Source: Capronia americana
Taxonomy: Eukaryota; Ascomycota; Eurotiomycetes; Chaetothyriales; Herpotrichiellaceae
Reading direction: 5' to 3'
Assembly (NCBI GenBank): GCA_016110215.1
Contig: JADWQD010000009.1
Location: 188,093 to 252,092, forward strand
DNA: 64,000 nucleotides
Part shown: piece after piece, positions 41,139 to 53,070 of the stretch
Numbering within the stretch: the stretch's first letter is position 1
How the letters are laid out: each line of letters starts with the position of its first letter
Notes under the pieces: generated by a model
Told to the model about the DNA's origin: nothing
Database searches by the model: none
The model's input: only the letters and a program-made list of their open reading frames with translations
Program-made: the position numbers and the translations under genes

Positions 41139-42856
41139 ATGGCGGACAAGAACCCAACCCCCGATGTGTCAACCGAATCGGAGGTTTCAGAGACGGGCAA
41201 CATCATCAACGCTTCTGGTCACGCCCAGGAGCTGTCGCGCAACTTCAGTCTGATCTCCCTTGCTGGCGTCGGTCTGGTAGTTGGTAACGTGTGGCCGGCT
41301 ATTGGAGGCTCAATCCTGGTTGCCATTTTCAATGGCGGACCTCCAGGTTCGTCGCGCTCCCGAGCAGTGCATTTAACGAGTGCTAACGATTCCCAGGTGT
41401 CCTGTACGAATTCCTCGTCGTATCGGTCTTCTACTGGATCGTGGCAGCATGCATAGCAGAGCTCGCGTCAGCGATCCCCTCGTCCGCCGGCGTCTATCAA
41501 TGGGCCACCATCACGGCAGGGAAACGATGGGGCCGGGTGGTGGGCTTCTTCGCTGGCTGGTGGAATTGCCTTGCTTGGATTCTCGGTGCTGCGTCCATGA
41601 CGTCCATCTTTTCTAACACGGTCGTGCAAATGTGAGGGCAAAGAGCAAGTTGCCACGAGGAACACATGCTGACACGAAGCAGGTACGCTCTGAAGCATCC
41701 GGATTTCGTCTCCAAGCCATGGCATGTCTTTGTGACGTATATCATCGTCACCTGGATTGCATGCTTGATTGTCTGCTTCTGCAACGATGCCATGCCCCGT
41801 CTGAACAGCATCGGCATCTTTTTCATTCTGGCTGGATTCCTCATCACCATCGTGGTGGTCACGGTCATGCCAGGCCAAGACGGCCGACCCGGACATGCTT
41901 CTTCGTCTTTCGTCTGGACTGAGTGGACGGCTGACATCGGGTATCCAAATGGGTTCGTTTTCGTGGCTGGTATGCTCAACGGAGCTTTCAGCGTCGGGAC
42001 CCCCGACACTACGAGCCATCTTGCCGAGGAGATCCCATACCCGCAAAGGAACGTGCCTATCGCGATTGCTTGCCAGATGAGCATTGGCTTTATCACCGGG
42101 TTTGCGTATCTGATTGCGATTCTGTACGCTATCAACGACTATGATGCTCTCTTCGAATCGCCATACCCAATTGCCGAGATCTATCGACAGGCCACCGGGT
42201 CTGCCAATGGAGCTATCGGGCTGCTCACTCTTGTCCTCATCTGCATCGGCATTTGCGTGTGCGGTTTGTACATCACCTGCGGGCGAACTCTGTGGGCGTT
42301 GGCTCGCGACGGAGCCACGCCTTTCCCAAGGATTCTGGGCAAAGTCAGCCCTAAACTCGGCATGCCATTCAACTCGACCATCACGTCCGCAATCCTCGTC
42401 ACCATCCTTGGAGCCATCTATGTGGGCAGCACCACGGCCTTTAACGCCTTCGTGGGGTCATTTGTCTTGCTGTCCAGCTCCTCCTACACTGCCGCGATCT
42501 TACCTCACCTTCTCACCAAACGCCGCAACATCGAGGTGTATGGCCCCTTCCACCTCAAAGGCGCCATTGGATTCGTGTTCAACTTCATCGCCTGCGCTTA
42601 CATGATTGTCTGGTTTGTCATCTACTGCTTCCCATACTATCTCCCCACCGATGCGCAAACGATGAACTACGCAGTTCTGATCTGGGGCGGGTTCACGGTC
42701 TTTGTGGCCGCGTGGTGGTTCTTGGGCGCAAGAAAGGGTTACCAAGGCCCGCCCATGGTTGTGAATGGAGGGAAGGTGAATCTGGCGGATACTCTGAAGA
42801 AGGTGGATGCTGCTCCGAGCGCAAGGAGGAGCGATAGCCTGAAAGCAGCCACCTGA
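41139..42856 (+). CDS. APC-family amino acid/GABA/choline permease
   Basis: Plasma-membrane secondary transporter of the amino acid-polyamine-organocation superfamily, closest in pattern to the fungal GABA/choline permease group (UGA4/HNM1). Three exons: 41139-41346, 41397-41631, 41683-42856; 538 aa. Introns are 50 nt (GTTCGT...CCCAG) and 51 nt (GTGAGG...AGCAG). About 12 membrane segments. SLAGVGLVVGNVWPAIGGSIL is TM1 with the helix break. FLVVSVFYWIVAACIAELASAIPSSAGVYQW is TM2-3, carrying the family's E-L-xS-xP-xSGG/A-Y signature. GTPDTTSHLAEEIPYPQRNVP is the conserved EE-PxxxxP loop. GRTLWALARDGATPFP is the conserved loop after TM8. Substrate is not determinable by eye. Confidence 0.92.
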
Positions 42857-43809
42857 TAGTGTGGTAGGATGGGATGGAATCTCCTTCTTCGGCACGCCTT
42901 TTGACGCATGTCGCACCAATTTCGGATAGACTGGATCGAGCTGCCGTCAATGATTATCTCCTGTTCGATCGCGCTCTCTCTCTTTCTTTCTCAACAGTTC
43001 AGGAATATTGTTAATGTTCTCTTCTTGGTCCAACTCGGCGGCAGTGTGCCGTGGCTTTGCACCCGCACCGATCCGATCTATCGAAGGAGAATGGAACCCG
43101 CACGAGCGCTGGACCTGTGGCAAAGGCAGTTGAGCAGAAGGCGATCGAAAGGGCACCAGCGATGCACCAAATCGTCCACATTATCGTGTTTTTTGCAGAG
43201 GCCCTTCATCCTCCAGATCCTCCAAAGGCACACCGCGGCTGATTTTTCGGCCCGATGTATTGCCGCAAGATTCTCCGGCGAACCTTGCAAAAGAGCTTTG
43301 AACCTACACTGTGGAGGTCCTCGCCTGTTGTCCCTCGACAACATGATCGGATAGCAGGACTAGGTCTGGGACTCCGCACATGGAGCGACTTGAGCGACTT
43401 AAATCCGATCTTGAGGCATGATACGAGTTGCAGCCACGGCGTGGTGGCTGTGAAGCAGGTTTGGTAGAGGTACTGGGAGATGTGCGAAAATTGGTGCCGG
43501 CGACAGCACGCGGAGGACAAGGACAAGCACAAGCGAGTCGCGTGTCAAGGGGATGGTCAAAGGTTGGGGCAGATGCGTATGCTTTGCTTTTCTGCAATGG
43601 TGTAAAAATGGCGACGAGAGTACAACACACAATCTAGGAAGCAGATCCACCCTCCTCGCTGCAGGCCGTGAAGAACCGACGTCTGTAGTCGTCGACATTG
43701 TTATTTCCAACAAGATATCCAACTCCTCGTTATCCCAATAATCAGTCATAATATTCCAGAACAGCAGTTGTGGCGTTCACTAGTACCCTTCGCCTCATGT
43801 CCCGTAGAT
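42857..43809. other. Convergent intergenic, 0.95 kb
   Basis: 3' flank of the permease and of the NQS-repeat gene. A minus-strand frame beginning MTDYWDNEELDILLEI at 43749 has a plausible start but degenerates into low complexity. Not called. Confidence 0.45.
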
Positions 43810-44525
43810 TCATCCGTGTTTCGACTGGTTCGACTGGTTCGACTGGTTCGACTGGTTCGACTGGTTCGACTGGTTCGACTGGTTCGACTGGTTCGACTGG
43901 TGCGTGGTTTGCCGGAAGTACCGCTCGAGAAGCCGACGATCAGGGCCGCGGGTAAATAGACGGGAAATGCTGCTCTCATACATGGATACCCAGCTCAATC
44001 TCTCGCCGGACTTGAAGACCAACTTGACGATTTCAAAGAGCTTGCTTCGCCCTATCCGTTCCGGCTCGTCGCGCGACTCGAAGTCCTGCATTGCGAGGAT
44101 GACCAATTCCTGGACCTCGACAAAGTCGACCGCAGGTCGGAGAGGCGGGCCGTAGGAGTCGAAACAACTGTAGAACAGGGTGATTATGTTTGAGCTGGTC
44201 AACTCGGCCTTCCAGCTGCTTTCGAATTCCAGGCCGAGAGCCAATTCTGCGCTGGCCCAGTCGAGAGACAAGAGCGCGACGAGCGGGCTGGGACCGAGAC
44301 TTGCGCCGACCTTGGGGAGCAGAAATCGAAGGACGTGCCACAGCACGGCCATGTCTGGCTGATAGACAGGGTGAGGCGATCCGGGGCTCGATTCATCCAC
44401 TCCCTGTTCCGAGTCAGAAAAGAATCCTCTCACTGCGCGGATGTCTTCACGAACGCAAAATGTGCGTGGTGCAGGGACCTCCATGACTTACTTACCTGGG
44501 ACAGCTGCAAATGTGCGCCTAGCAT
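43810..44525 (-). CDS. Hypothetical protein with C-terminal Asn-Gln-Ser repeat
   Basis: Unrecognised family. Preferred model: exon 1 44525-44496 (MLGAHLQLSQ), a 92-nt intron with GTAAGT donor, CTGAC branch and GAACAG acceptor, exon 2 44403-43810, in frame, 207 aa. The alternative is an unspliced 224-aa protein from ATG at 44484, which would start inside that intron. The body is helical with hydrophobic segments (MAVLWHVLRFLLPKVG, LVALLSLDWASAELALGLEF) that look like buried helices rather than membrane spans. The C-terminus is eight perfect copies of NQS preceded by HQS, encoded by a 9-bp tandem repeat, then KHG. Repeat copy number probably varies between strains. Lineage-restricted. Confidence 0.6.
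43822..43902. repeat. 9-bp tandem minisatellite within a coding region
   Basis: Eight perfect CGACTGGTT units followed by one CGACTGGTG unit. On the minus strand each unit encodes Asn-Gln-Ser at the end of the hypothetical protein. Length is a multiple of three, so copy change preserves frame. Confidence 0.97.
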
Positions 44526-46753
44526 CCCTGTGCAAGTTTTGTTTTCGGTGGTCTTCCACCGATGGATCTGAGATGCCTCCCTTCTGCGAGCTCGGCCTGA
44601 AGTGTTGGTGAAGACGACCAAGGGGAGGTTAAGAGCGTCTTAACGTACAACGGCCGCCGTCACAGGACGGCGTCATGAAGCATTCCCCGCATGATGTTTG
44701 AACCGGCAGTCAAAATCCAGGAGGCCCTGTCCGGAGTAAAAGGACGGTGGCACAAGCCCGTTGGATGGTTGTATTGAGTTGGATTCCCCGCTTTGGCCTG
44801 GCGGCTGAAACCCTACTGCACAAGTTATTTTGGTTCAAGCATCAGAGCGAGTCCAGCGGCAGCCTAATCCGATCGACGACGCCGTCCTCGCACATCACGG
44901 GGGTCATGTGCGAGCATCGAGCGGAGCCAAGCGAGCAGGCGTCGTGCACGGAGCAGCGTATCACTTCGAAAGCCGTGGTGCGGCCAAAGAGAGCGTTGGA
45001 CCATCTCAATACGATTTCACCGCCTAATCAAAGCTGGAAAATCCCCAATTAATTGCGGTACCGGCCATGCATTTAGGCTTCTTCGTGACTTTCGACACTG
45101 AGATCCAGAAGCTGAGATCATGGTGGCAGGAAATTCACACGATAATCAGAACAGAGAGATCACACACCATGCAGGATCTCATGCACATACGGGGTGCCAC
45201 TGTGATGGTGGTGATGGTTTTTGATGGCACCATTGGCTGACCTCTTGCCTGGTCAGTGACTCAAGTAGCACAAGCACAAGAGTTTGACATGATTCAGGAG
45301 TTTGGGATAGAACTGCCACCCAACTGCAGATGCATCGAACGTGGGTGCGTGTCACACTAGCAGTAGATCGCGCGTGTAATGGCGTGTCTCCTGCATCGAC
45401 TCGTTACAAATCTCGGAATCCCGGCATTGTGGTTGCGAATCGCGCGAGAGTTGTCGCTGCGTCTCATTCGCCCCTAACTTCGTCCTTATCGCCATCGTTG
45501 TTGATGACATTGTCCAACATGAGGAGGTCAGATAGCAAGTGGATCGAGAGTCGCAGTACAGGAAATACAGATGTGCCGCTGGATCTGCAGCCGTAAAGTA
45601 CGAGTACGATATGAATTCTCGGTCTCAACTTCCTCCGTCACTCACTTTCGACTCACTTTCGACTCACATATCCAGCTTTGCGGTCCGCTGTCACGCCAAT
45701 CCAGACACAGAGACTCCCGCACCTGCTCGATGGACAGGAAGGTCATTGCCCTCGTTCTATCTTTTGCTGTCATCGCCGTCTCGATGGGTGGTCTCCTAAG
45801 ATGGCGTGGTGGTAGAGCGGGCAGGCGACTCCCTGGCTCACCTCTGAGGTCACTGACGTTGGGACTGGCTTCGTCCGCCCTCAACTAGCGTCAGGGAGTT
45901 GCCCGACCTGTCCGAATGCTGCCTCTACCTTTGCGGCTCGAGGCTTTCCAGCGATGATACTTTATGAGCATCTAACGAGGTTTTATATATACGCCTGAAG
46001 GTGTACCGACTGTCGCAAGCTGGCAACAGTAAGTGCATCCAGGTCCTACCACGGCGAAACCACGACGCAAACATGAGCCGGGTGATACATTCATTATGGC
46101 TTTCATCTTAATGTGCCTCATTCATACTCGTTGGGGAGCACTCCTTCGTCCTTCACCTAAGGCCCTTGCTCAGTTCGTCCCATCATCCTCTCTCACACAG
46201 TCACTAACCACTCAATCTTCTCACGCTCACGGACACACACACACGCGCGCACTCCCTCCCTCCCTCCCTCTATTTTTTTACTCTTACACACAATTTCTCT
46301 CTTCTCTCACTCTCTGTGCACCGTCATCGTCAAGCTGTCGTCGCTGACTTGAACTTTGGGCATTGGCCAATCTCACTTATATCTAGCTTTGATCATTCAC
46401 TTGAGTCTTACCGTCTACTATTGCTTTCGAGAACTTTCACGCTGAAGCTGTCACTTCTCACAGTTCTATCTTGAGGTATCATTGGACCTTCCCCGAGCCA
46501 TCCCAGAACAATTCCATATCACTCCGAGGGAGTCTCGCTTCGCATCCGGAAGCGCGCTCACGTCCCTATCCGTTACCAATCTGAAGCATCACCCGACCTT
46601 CTATTTCGTCTTGCTCTTGCGATACAGCCAACCACCCCAGACTCCAGTTGGGCAAATTTTCAACATAGATACTCAGCTTACTCCGTCCTGACCACACCCT
46701 TCATCGCTGATCGTTTCAGCTCGCACCGGAGTCAGACGCGCTTGTCCGCTATC
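44526..46753. promoter_or_regulatory. Long divergent intergenic region, 2.2 kb
   Basis: Between the NQS-repeat gene and the dynamin-like GTPase gene. The right part (about 46180-46330) is strongly pyrimidine-rich with CCCTCCCTCCCTCCC and CTCT runs, consistent with a promoter/leader of the GTPase gene. No supported reading frame. Confidence 0.4.
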
Positions 46754-49606
46754 ATGGAGAGCCAGGCAAAAGACGACATAATGAGCTCGATCGAGACAGA
46801 GCCAGGACAACCTCTGAACAAGAACCTGCTCCATCTGCATCCAAATTTCAAGCAGGCCATCAAAGTGACGAAAGAGAGCGTTGACCAGCATATCATCAAG
46901 ACCTACAAGGTAGCCAATGCGAAACATGGCAACAGCGCTGAGGAACTTTTGAGAGAAGCCGAGCACTTCCAGAAGTTTGTCATGTCGTACGAGAGGAAGA
47001 TGGGGGTCGTGGGCCCGTCTGCGGCTGGAAAAAGTAGCCTTATATGCTCGCTTCTTGAACACGAGGGCATCGCTATTGTCGAAGCTCGCGGCAAAGCTGT
47101 CACAACGTTTCCCGTGCACTATCGGTCCCGCAGACCTCAGCATGGGACAAAATACACCGTCAGTGTTGTGTTTCCCCCGCCGGGTGAGGTCGCGAAATTG
47201 CTCGGAAAGCTCCTCCGTGACTATAACCCACAGTACTTCATCGGCGAGGACGAGCAGATGAGTCCTGCTGAAGAGAAGGACATGAATGAAGCTAAATTGG
47301 TTGCTGGAGACGCGCTGCAGGCATTGTTTGGCAAGATGAAGGGCTTCTCACTGGATCGATTCCAGATAGGAACAGGGATCACGACCGAAGTCTCAGCCAA
47401 ACAGGATCTGGGCAGATGGATCGAGAAACTGCCATTCCCGCTCGGCGCGAGAGAGGGGATCTGGGAGAAACAGGCCGACACAGTCGCAGACCTTCGAAGC
47501 AGCTTGCGGATGTTTCGTGAGAACGGTCTTTGGCCGATTATCGAAAGCCTCATTGTCTATTTGGACGCCCCACTCCTGGCCAGTGGCTTTATACTTGTTG
47601 ATCTACCGGGTTATCATGACAGCAACCGCGCGCGGGAAAGCATCGCGCGAGCGGAACAGGCGAGGTGCGATGATATTATGGTTGTTAGCCACATTTCCCG
47701 CGCCAACAACAGTCCCATCCTCCACGCCGTGGTCGAAGAGAACGCTTCACGGTCAAAAGATGGTGGGCGCCTCGCCACACAGTCCATCACTGCAGTATGC
47801 ACCCACTCGAACGTCATGAGCAAGGACCTGGAGGAAGACGCCGACCCGGAAGCCCTTGCGACCGCAACGGAGAAAGTCAGACGACTCAAAGCTGAAAATG
47901 CACCTTACATCTCTGTTAAGCTAGCCATGCAGGAACGGAATAATGTACTGATGCAAGGCCGAAACAAGAGGGTTACGGATGAGCTATACGCAACCTTTGG
48001 GCCTAAACTCGCACAAGAACGATTTCATGTCAGCTGTGTCGACAATCTGCTCTTCCAGGAGGAAAAAGAAAAGTGGGCAATTGAAAGTGGCATCCCTGGG
48101 CTTCAGGACCAGACAGCGAACCTTACGGGGAAGATTCTGTTCAAGCTCGTGTACGAACATACCGGATCAGAGCATCGGGCCATACTCGAAGCATTCAACA
48201 GTTGGGTTGCTGCTTCGAGGATCCGTCCGGGCACGATCAACTTCGTCCTACCCGCGCCCCATGAGCTTCATCTGTTCGTGGCAAACCTCGAAAAACATAC
48301 CAGTTTCCTTGACCACCGTTTCCAGCACTGGATTATTTCGAACCTCAAAGAACAAGCGCCATCCATCTTAGCGCGAATTGAGGCACAACTCCAGAAGTGG
48401 GATGCGCAGATCTCACCACATGTTCTTGGAGCCTTGTGCCGCAAAGAAGGGTTTCATATGACCGGCTGCAAGGAGCGGAAAATCTGGAACTTGAATGCGG
48501 AGCTTATCGAGTGTCTCCATTCGCCGCACGAAGACAGAGATAGGTGGTCCAAATTCGAAAAGGACGCAGACTCGCTTTTCGACACGATCAAAGAGGATGC
48601 AGCTAAAGCTCTCAATGACTATATCTCAGTATGTACCGGGCTCGGAGCACCAGCGCATGTCCAAGGTGCACTGAGGGCTAGACAGAACCAGTTGCGGAAC
48701 GTTTTCTTGTCGGCGCAAGAACACTACGATTACGAATGGGATCGAATTAAGCGCAAGGCAACACGGGGAGGAGACCTGTGCTACATCAGACATGTAATGC
48801 TCGATACATATGAGAAAGCGGCGACAACACGAGGTAAGCTAGCCCCCAGCTCCTGCATTCACAGTGACTGACAGTGGGCAGGAAAGGGTTGCAGCATGGT
48901 GCGTCGCCAATTGCTCAAGAAACGGGTCCTTTCCGCCAAGTTCATCCAAGATGTGTGCAGTGAGATGGCGTCTGACTTCGAAACACTGCTCCTAGAGGTG
49001 ATAGCGGAGATGAGAGTGCAACTGACCTCTAGCGTCAAAGCCATCGATGCAGTTGTCAACAGATTCCAAGGGAACAGGGAGAAGATCGAACTCTTTAAAC
49101 TTTATCCTGCATTCGGAAGGGAGGCTGAAGCCGCCCTGAAAGCAGCCAAGACAGCCATGGACGAAGTTGAGACCCTCACTCAGCCGGTGCGCGCGGAAGC
49201 GATCGAACGCTGGCCTGATCTTGCGCCACTACTTGTGGAGAAGACTATCACCATCGCAGACGACGGCGAAACCGACGATCGGACGCTGGAACCACCACCA
49301 TCGAAGCGCATCAAGCGAGAAACTTGCTCTCCTGAATTCGCTCCTGGTCCACAAGACGAGGAAGATGGATCCGATCATGACACCTCCCCAGGGACTAGTA
49401 CTTATACTGAGGATGAGACAGACTGTAGTGATCCCGAGGCTGAGACGGACTACAGTGAACTCGAGGACGAGACGGACTGTATCGCGTCTGAGGATGAGAC
49501 ATACTATCCTACTCCTGAACAGTTGCCACAGCCACGAACTCGGACCAGCAACAGATACAGAAACGGAAAGAAGCGCAGCACAGCATGGCACGCCCGTCTT
49601 CGATAG
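46754..49606 (+). CDS. Dynamin-like large GTPase (fungal SLIP-GC-type)
   Basis: Two exons (46754-48833, 48882-49606), one 48-nt intron (GTAAGC...GGCAG); 934 aa. The start is ATG at 46754 (MESQAKDD). The GTPase domain has G1 GPSAAGKSS (about 87-95), a threonine-containing switch region (KAVTTFPVHY) and G3 DLPGYHD (about 281-287). SITAVCTHSN occupies the G4 position, where the usual T/NKxD is not clear. A long helical C-terminal region follows, as in nuclear GTPase SLIP-GC and related fungal dynamin-like proteins. Residues from about 800 are disordered, with a nuclear-type basic motif (SKRIKRE) and an acidic repeat: TEDETDCSDPEAETDYSELEDETDC. It ends in a basic stretch. Function in fungi is unknown. 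Confidence 0.85.
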
Positions 49607-50610
49607 TGGAGTTGCTTCTGCCCGAGAAAACACAAGGAGTTGCTAATACAGTGCGGATTGAGGTCTCAGGACCTAGACCTGAATCATATGCAGACAACTC
49701 TCCACGAAGGCTGCTCAAGATCACGACTGTGAGATCGTGGATTGGCCTGTTCTCATCTGCCTCGGATTGCATGGCCTTTGGCTCAAGGGGAAATCCAGGA
49801 TGCGAGCAATGCAAAGCGAATCCCCAAATGCCAAACCTTTTCAAGGCAAATCCGCAGATAATACGAATCTATCATTTTTGGACGACGAACAAGTTCAATT
49901 CGGGGAAGGGGAACATATTCCCCGAGAGCGAGGAGAGTATGACTTGAAGATATCAGCACATACATACATACCTCTGAATATGACATGCTGACGAAACGAC
50001 GCCCATGCAAGCCTTCCTCACGTTCCTACTCTATTGAAGTTTGGCGGCACGAAAGGATCGTTGCGTTGGTGTTCCACGGTTGCAAACTAATAAGGTCAGT
50101 CAATCGTAGTGATAGCAGTAGCGTAGCAGCACTAAGGAGTGAAGACGAAGACGGAGATAGAGATTACGGTGTCAGCATGTTAGGTGCATGTATTGAAGCT
50201 GGACTCAATGATAGCAAGCTGACATGGCAGACCCTACGGGACGGGCAGTGCGAGGTGAGTGATTAGCGACTGATCGAGTATAGAAGCCACTCACCCACTC
50301 ACCTACTCACCCATTTACTCACTCAGCCAGCACATTTGGACTGCGCTAGGGTAATATACGATGAGCCGACGAGAGAAGACTGAGAAAGACAAGCCAGAAG
50401 CGGCAAAGGCATTCAATTCGCCCCTGTGACGGTACCGAGTTTCAAACCATGCCTTGACGTCTATGCCCTTGGTTTGGTTAGCGGACACAAGCCATCACGA
50501 TGATAGGGATGGTGCGTGGCTGCCTCCGACGGCCAAGTTCTGCGGTCAACCCAGCCCAACATCTTCATCCTCCTCTAACCGTTCTAGCTTGCAACTTCGA
50601 CACCGCTGGT
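49607..50610. other. Convergent intergenic, 1.0 kb
   Basis: 3' flanks of the GTPase gene and the small minus-strand gene. It includes CACTCACCC/CACTCACCT runs at about 50285-50325. No gene seen. Confidence 0.5.
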
Positions 50611-51156
50611 CTAATTACAGTAGCTGGGGGTTCTGCCTGATTTTGGCATTTGACGACCGGACCGTAGCCGCATCCCCAGTCCAGACACCTGCACTGTGCC
50701 ATTCGCATTTGCATTTCCATCCCGGAATACAGTAGTACCCCGAGACCTAAGTATTCCGTGCCGATCTCCAGCCTGGCTCTGCCGCGTACTGGACTTAACG
50801 GTCGACTTGGTATTAGTGGACGATGCGGCCTTGATGGATGAAAGCGCTCGTTCTTCCAGCCGTGCCGACCTCCTAGCCGGCGGTGGGGAGATCTCTCGGA
50901 TCTGGGCAATAGGCGACGCGAAAGCCACCGTCTTCGCGGGTTTTCTGTTCTTGTGGCATTGTTGGGTGATGTCTGAATCCGCCGAGCGGTCTTCTCGTCC
51001 GGGAGTGGAGCGATCCTCTCGGTCGAAGCCGTTGGTCCCTTCGCTCGTGGCCACGCCGTCGGAGTCCGCCTGCGCACCTTTTGCCTCTTCGCTTCGTCCG
51101 ATGGCTTCCTCGTGTGTTTGTTGTGGTAGTTGGGTCGGGCTGCGTGTCAGTGCCAT
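50611..51156 (-). CDS. Small basic, disordered protein (putative nuclear)
   Basis: 181 aa, single exon, ATG at 51156, stop TAG at 50611. Rich in Ser, Arg, Thr and Gln, with no predicted globular domain or membrane segment. It contains KPAKTVAFASP, PPPARRSARLEER and GMRLRSGRQMP; the two R-S/R-L-R-S-type motifs resemble DNA- or chromatin-binding tails. The N-terminal half is charged (EEAIGRSEEAKGAQ). I do not recognise a family. Composition is unlike a chance frame, and the antisense frame over the same span is less protein-like, so it is probably real. Confidence 0.5.
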   Translation of the reverse strand: MALTRSPTQLPQQTHEEAIGRSEEAKGAQADSDGVATSEGTNGFDREDRSTPGREDRSADSDITQQCHKNRKPAKTVAFASPIAQIREISPPPARRSARLEERALSSIKAASSTNTKSTVKSSTRQSQAGDRHGILRSRGTTVFRDGNANANGTVQVSGLGMRLRSGRQMPKSGRTPSYCN

Positions 51157-53070
51157 TGGGACTGGTACGATTCTCGACTGTCAAGCACGATGCGCACGCT
51201 CGGGTGAGATGATACCTCAAGGGTAGAAATGGCTTTCAGAAACTTTAAAAGCAGGGACAGCGGGCGTCACTCACTCACTCACTCGCGTCAACTCATCCTG
51301 CAGTGAAGGTCTGGAGTTGTTCAATGGGAATATTGGTGAAAGACAAACAATACAGTTCTCAGTCTCGTGGTGTGCGCGCAAGGTCCACCGAAGTGTCCTC
51401 GTCGCGTATTTGTGTATATCTATGCGTACGAGTGATCCTGATGGGCCATGGTGGAGCGAGCCAGTTGGTCTCGAGAACGTGGTTGAGGACAAAGCATCTT
51501 GTCTCTTCTTTGTCAAGGCCATTCCCATATTCAAGGACGTCGGGCTGTAGCAGTAGTTGCATCGACAGCGGTGCCGGTGTGAACAAATGTACAGGAGTGC
51601 GAGGTACCCTACCTCTCTCGCTCTGTCGTCTTTTCAGGGGTAATTCCGGCACGTGACACGCTCTCAATGTGAGATGACGTGCAGGAACTAGTTTGTGCAA
51701 CTAGACTCTTGATAGGCTGGTGAAATGATCAATCACGCTAGAGTACTGATAACTTAGCGGGCAGGACAATGAAGTGGATGATCGCAGCTGGTGGGGCAGG
51801 GAATATCTCCCTGATCTTGCTCCTTAGTTGAACGGTTGAACGCCACAGCCATGCATCACAAGATTAGGGATACAATTGTGTACATGAAGCTGAATCTGAC
51901 TACTTTCCTAGACGCTAGACATACTACATGAAGGAGCACATTTCTGACTACTTTCTAGACGCTAGACTTGATCCCGCGCTTCTGCCGCTCGCCATCTCTA
52001 GTACTTTCCTGCTTCGATGCCTTGGAAGTTGCGAGTCAGTACCTCGTATGTACCTAACATTCTCACTTGAGGAACTTTTGTAACGTTTTGGTGAAATGGT
52101 GGAACCTGAACGATGGATCAACCTGGTCCCAAGGTTCCAAGATGATCCAGTAAGCCACCATGTAAATCAGACAGGCGGTGACCGACTCCGGTGCACAAGA
52201 TACGGTATGGAAGGTCTCGTCCACCGTCCGCTTAATGAACCCATCCGGTGTCGTGAAGGAAGCGGCGTCGAGTACGACTTTCAATCGGTTCGGGCAGACG
52301 CTCGCCCTTCAGGCCGAGAAGCTTGCCTTTAATGGGGTTCATCTTGAGGGAGAATGTGGATGTTGGTGTCAAGGGTCTGTGTGGGTTCGGCAGGCTTGTG
52401 ATTGCGATGGGGATATCCGAGCGTAGATAATTAGGACAAGACGTTGATAAGTGGGAGGGCGAATTGCTTTTGGAAGACAAACCGGTATTCTGGCATAAAT
52501 ACGGAGTATATCGTTGTCATTATTCCTCAACAGAGGAGGACTGCTTGACCGCGATCAATTGAAGCCGCCATTGGGCTGTCAATATTCTTCAACATATGAA
52601 GAGAGTCCATCTTGGTTTCTTTGTTCCCTCATTTCTGTCTCCGACATGTGCCTGCCAGTCGCTGGAGAAGAATGAGAAGAAATCATTGCGTTGCAAAGTC
52701 AGGTGTCATACAAAAAACATCTGTGTGATCTGTCCGCATAATCTTGGTAGAGGGTTTGCTCGAATCTCAATCAAGAGACGGTTTTGCCTAACCCATGAGC
52801 ATGGGCAAAAGAATCGGGACCAACCTTTCTTTGACCTCGTGGTATAATGATTGTAGTGATAGTGGTGGTCCTCACTGCGATGATGATTCGAAGGCGGGGG
52901 ACAGCCCAGGCATCACGTGGTAAGCGCCCGAGGCTCCCTAGGTTTGCTCCCTCGCTCCCTCACTCCCTCATCGCAATCCCAGTCTGAAGCATGTAACTTC
53001 CTGTGTCGGCCCTGTACCTGCAACTCATCACGCAAATATCGCACATCGCCTGTATTCGCAGCTTGATAAC
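51157..53070. other. Gene-poor divergent span, 1.9 kb
   Basis: Between divergently transcribed genes. It contains a possible broken gene at 52063-52480 (listed separately), two CTAGACGCTAGAC-type direct repeats near 51910-51965 and an ATACGGAGTA motif at about 52499. Otherwise nothing recognised. Confidence 0.4.
52063..52480 (-). pseudogene. Possible broken small gene
   Basis: Two overlapping minus-strand frames look coding in turn. The upstream one runs to about 52300 (SLKMNPIKGKLLGLKGERLP). The downstream one runs from about 52284 (KVVLDAASFTTPDGFIKRTV ... VTACLIYMVAYWIILEPW) to a stop at 52063. They are out of frame by one, with no GT-AG pair between them. Either a frameshift has broken one gene or a junction escapes me. 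Family not recognised. Confidence 0.25.

Noticed and set aside
43768..43959. Plus-strand frames reading the 9-bp repeat as VRL or GST repeats
   Set aside because: The repeat is open in several frames by nature; only the minus-strand NQS frame is attached to a longer protein-like sequence.
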